Below are positions 5,037-6,534 of a DNA stretch of 6,534 nt, piece by piece. The stretch spans positions 1-6,534 of the forward strand of contig JACCSN010000941.1 of NCBI GenBank assembly GCA_013812985.1, written 5' to 3'. The translations under genes were made by a program, and so were the position numbers. Each line of letters starts with the position of its first letter. Position 1 is the stretch's first letter. The notes under the pieces are model-generated. The model was not told where the DNA came from. It was given only the letters and a program-made list of their open reading frames with translations, and searched no databases. The stretch comes from Hyphomicrobiales bacterium. Its GTDB lineage: Bacteria > Pseudomonadota > Alphaproteobacteria > Rhizobiales > Afifellaceae.

Positions 5037-5561
5037 ATGAATCACAACAGCTACCCCGATTCCTACCTCCGCGCGATCCTTCACGAGGTGAAGTCGGTGG
5101 CGATCGTGGGCGCCAGCGACAAGGAGGTGCGCCCGAGCTATTTCGTCGCCGGCTATCTCCTCGACAAAGGCTACCGAGTCTTCCCGATCAACCCCGGCCT
5201 GGCCGGCACGTTTATCTTGGGGCAGATCGTTTATGCACGCCTACACGATGTGCCCGAGCCGGTCGACATGGTGGACATCTTCCGCAGTTCTGAAGCCGCT
5301 TCCGAAATCGTCGCGGAAGCGCTGGCGCTGCGGCCCAGGCCCAAGGTGATCTGGATGCAGATCTCCGTCCGCAGCGACGAGGCGGCCGGCGCGGCGGAGC
5401 AAGCGGGCATGAAGGTCGTCATGGACCGCTGCCCCAAGATCGAATACGGCCGGCTCTCCGGGGAGATCGGATGGATGGGCGTCAACTCCCGTACGCTCTC
5501 CTCGCGCAAGCCGGTTCTGCGCGCCGGCTTCCAGCATCGGGGCCTCGCCCGAGAGGACTAG
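5037..5561 (+). CDS. CoA-binding Rossmann-fold protein (YccU-like)
   Basis: 174 residues of the CoA_binding family, related to the nucleotide-binding domain of succinyl-CoA synthetase but without its catalytic domains; the physiological role is unknown. Visible features are the beta-alpha-beta start VAIVGASDKEVRPSY (21-35, with glycine turn VGAS), GYRVFPINPGLAG (45-57), LGQIVYARLHDVPEPVDMVD with IFR (61-83), KVIWMQISVRS (103-113) and MDRCPKIEYGRLSGEIGWMG (129-148). The cysteine C132 in RCPKIE is a conserved position of this family. About 25 C-terminal residues form an Arg-rich tail. ATG 5037 has AGGTGGA just ahead. It is divergent from the thioesterase gene and 122 bases before the O-acetylhomoserine sulfhydrylase gene on the same strand, possibly in one transcript. 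This pair beside rplM-rpsI is a familiar arrangement in Hyphomicrobiales. Confidence 0.92.
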   Translation: MNHNSYPDSYLRAILHEVKSVAIVGASDKEVRPSYFVAGYLLDKGYRVFPINPGLAGTFILGQIVYARLHDVPEPVDMVDIFRSSEAASEIVAEALALRPRPKVIWMQISVRSDEAAGAAEQAGMKVVMDRCPKIEYGRLSGEIGWMGVNSRTLSSRKPVLRAGFQHRGLARED

Positions 5562-5594
5562 GTGAAGTCTGCGATGGACAGCCCGCATGAGCTC

Positions 5595-5623
5595 CAAGGT
5601 GGCCAGCGCCGCGGGTCACCTTG
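5595..5623 (+). other. Strong stem-loop between CoA-binding gene and metZ-like gene
   Basis: caaggtggcc (5595-5604) pairs with ggtcaccttg (5614-5623) over 10 bp with one G-U, around a 9-base loop. It starts 33 bases after the CoA-binding stop and ends 60 bases before the sulfhydrylase ATG. The downstream sequence is ctttgc, not a real T-run, so it is a poor intrinsic terminator. It could be a transcript-stabilising or leader structure. I see no match to the SAM-II consensus. Confidence 0.45.
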
Positions 5624-5662
5624 CTTTGCGCCCGTGCGCCGGATGCGCTAAGCCGTTCATGA

Positions 5663-6534
<872 letters not shown>

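Noticed and set aside
4503..5084. 193-codon minus-strand frame overlapping the thioesterase
   Set aside because: The alternative frame 4517-4951 has full hotdog-fold motifs; this one is Arg/Ala/Pro-rich and would overlap the divergent CoA-binding gene.

Overview
The window looks like ordinary chromosome from a G+C-rich alphaproteobacterium, most likely of the Hyphomicrobiales (Rhizobiales). Three things point there: an AapP-type general amino-acid transporter ATPase, the rplM-rpsI pair with long alphaproteobacterial extensions, and the neighbourhood of PaaI-like thioesterase, CoA-binding protein and MetZ-type enzyme beside rplM-rpsI. I recognise these from family memory; no search was run, and the genus cannot be named.

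Layout. Positions 1-534 (+) hold the 3' part of an aapP-like ATPase, followed after 37 bases by a Tat-exported cyclase/kynurenine-formamidase-fold protein (572-1393, +). A REP-like inverted pair of palindromes (1410-1497) lies between this gene and the convergent agmatinase-family gene (1494-2462, -), and supplies the latter's stop codon. The agmatinase-family gene is the last of a tightly packed minus-strand run. The two genes before it are tiny unrecognised membrane proteins of 79 and 44 residues (2606-2845 and 2465-2599), and the 44-residue one has to be read from the bases. Further right on the minus strand are a 78-residue exported DUF1236-like protein with its own terminator (2973-3209), and rplM-rpsI (3398-4343) with a clear sigma-70-type promoter and a terminator. 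A PaaI-like hotdog thioesterase (4517-4951, -) is divergent from a CoA-binding Rossmann protein (5037-5561, +), which is followed by the 5' two-thirds of an O-acetylhomoserine sulfhydrylase (from 5684, +, running off the end).

How the genes may work together. Left part: amino-acid uptake, a periplasmic hydrolase and an arginase-superfamily enzyme suggest scavenging of amino-acid-type nitrogen compounds. That is inference from proximity only. Right part: ribosomal protein synthesis next to methionine/sulfur assimilation and CoA-ester housekeeping, probably conserved synteny rather than one pathway.

No prophage, CRISPR array, transposase, tRNA or defence system is visible. The least explained content is the small membrane pair coupled to the agmatinase-family gene, the palindromic element that terminates its reading frame, and a similar sequence block preceding two neighbouring terminators.
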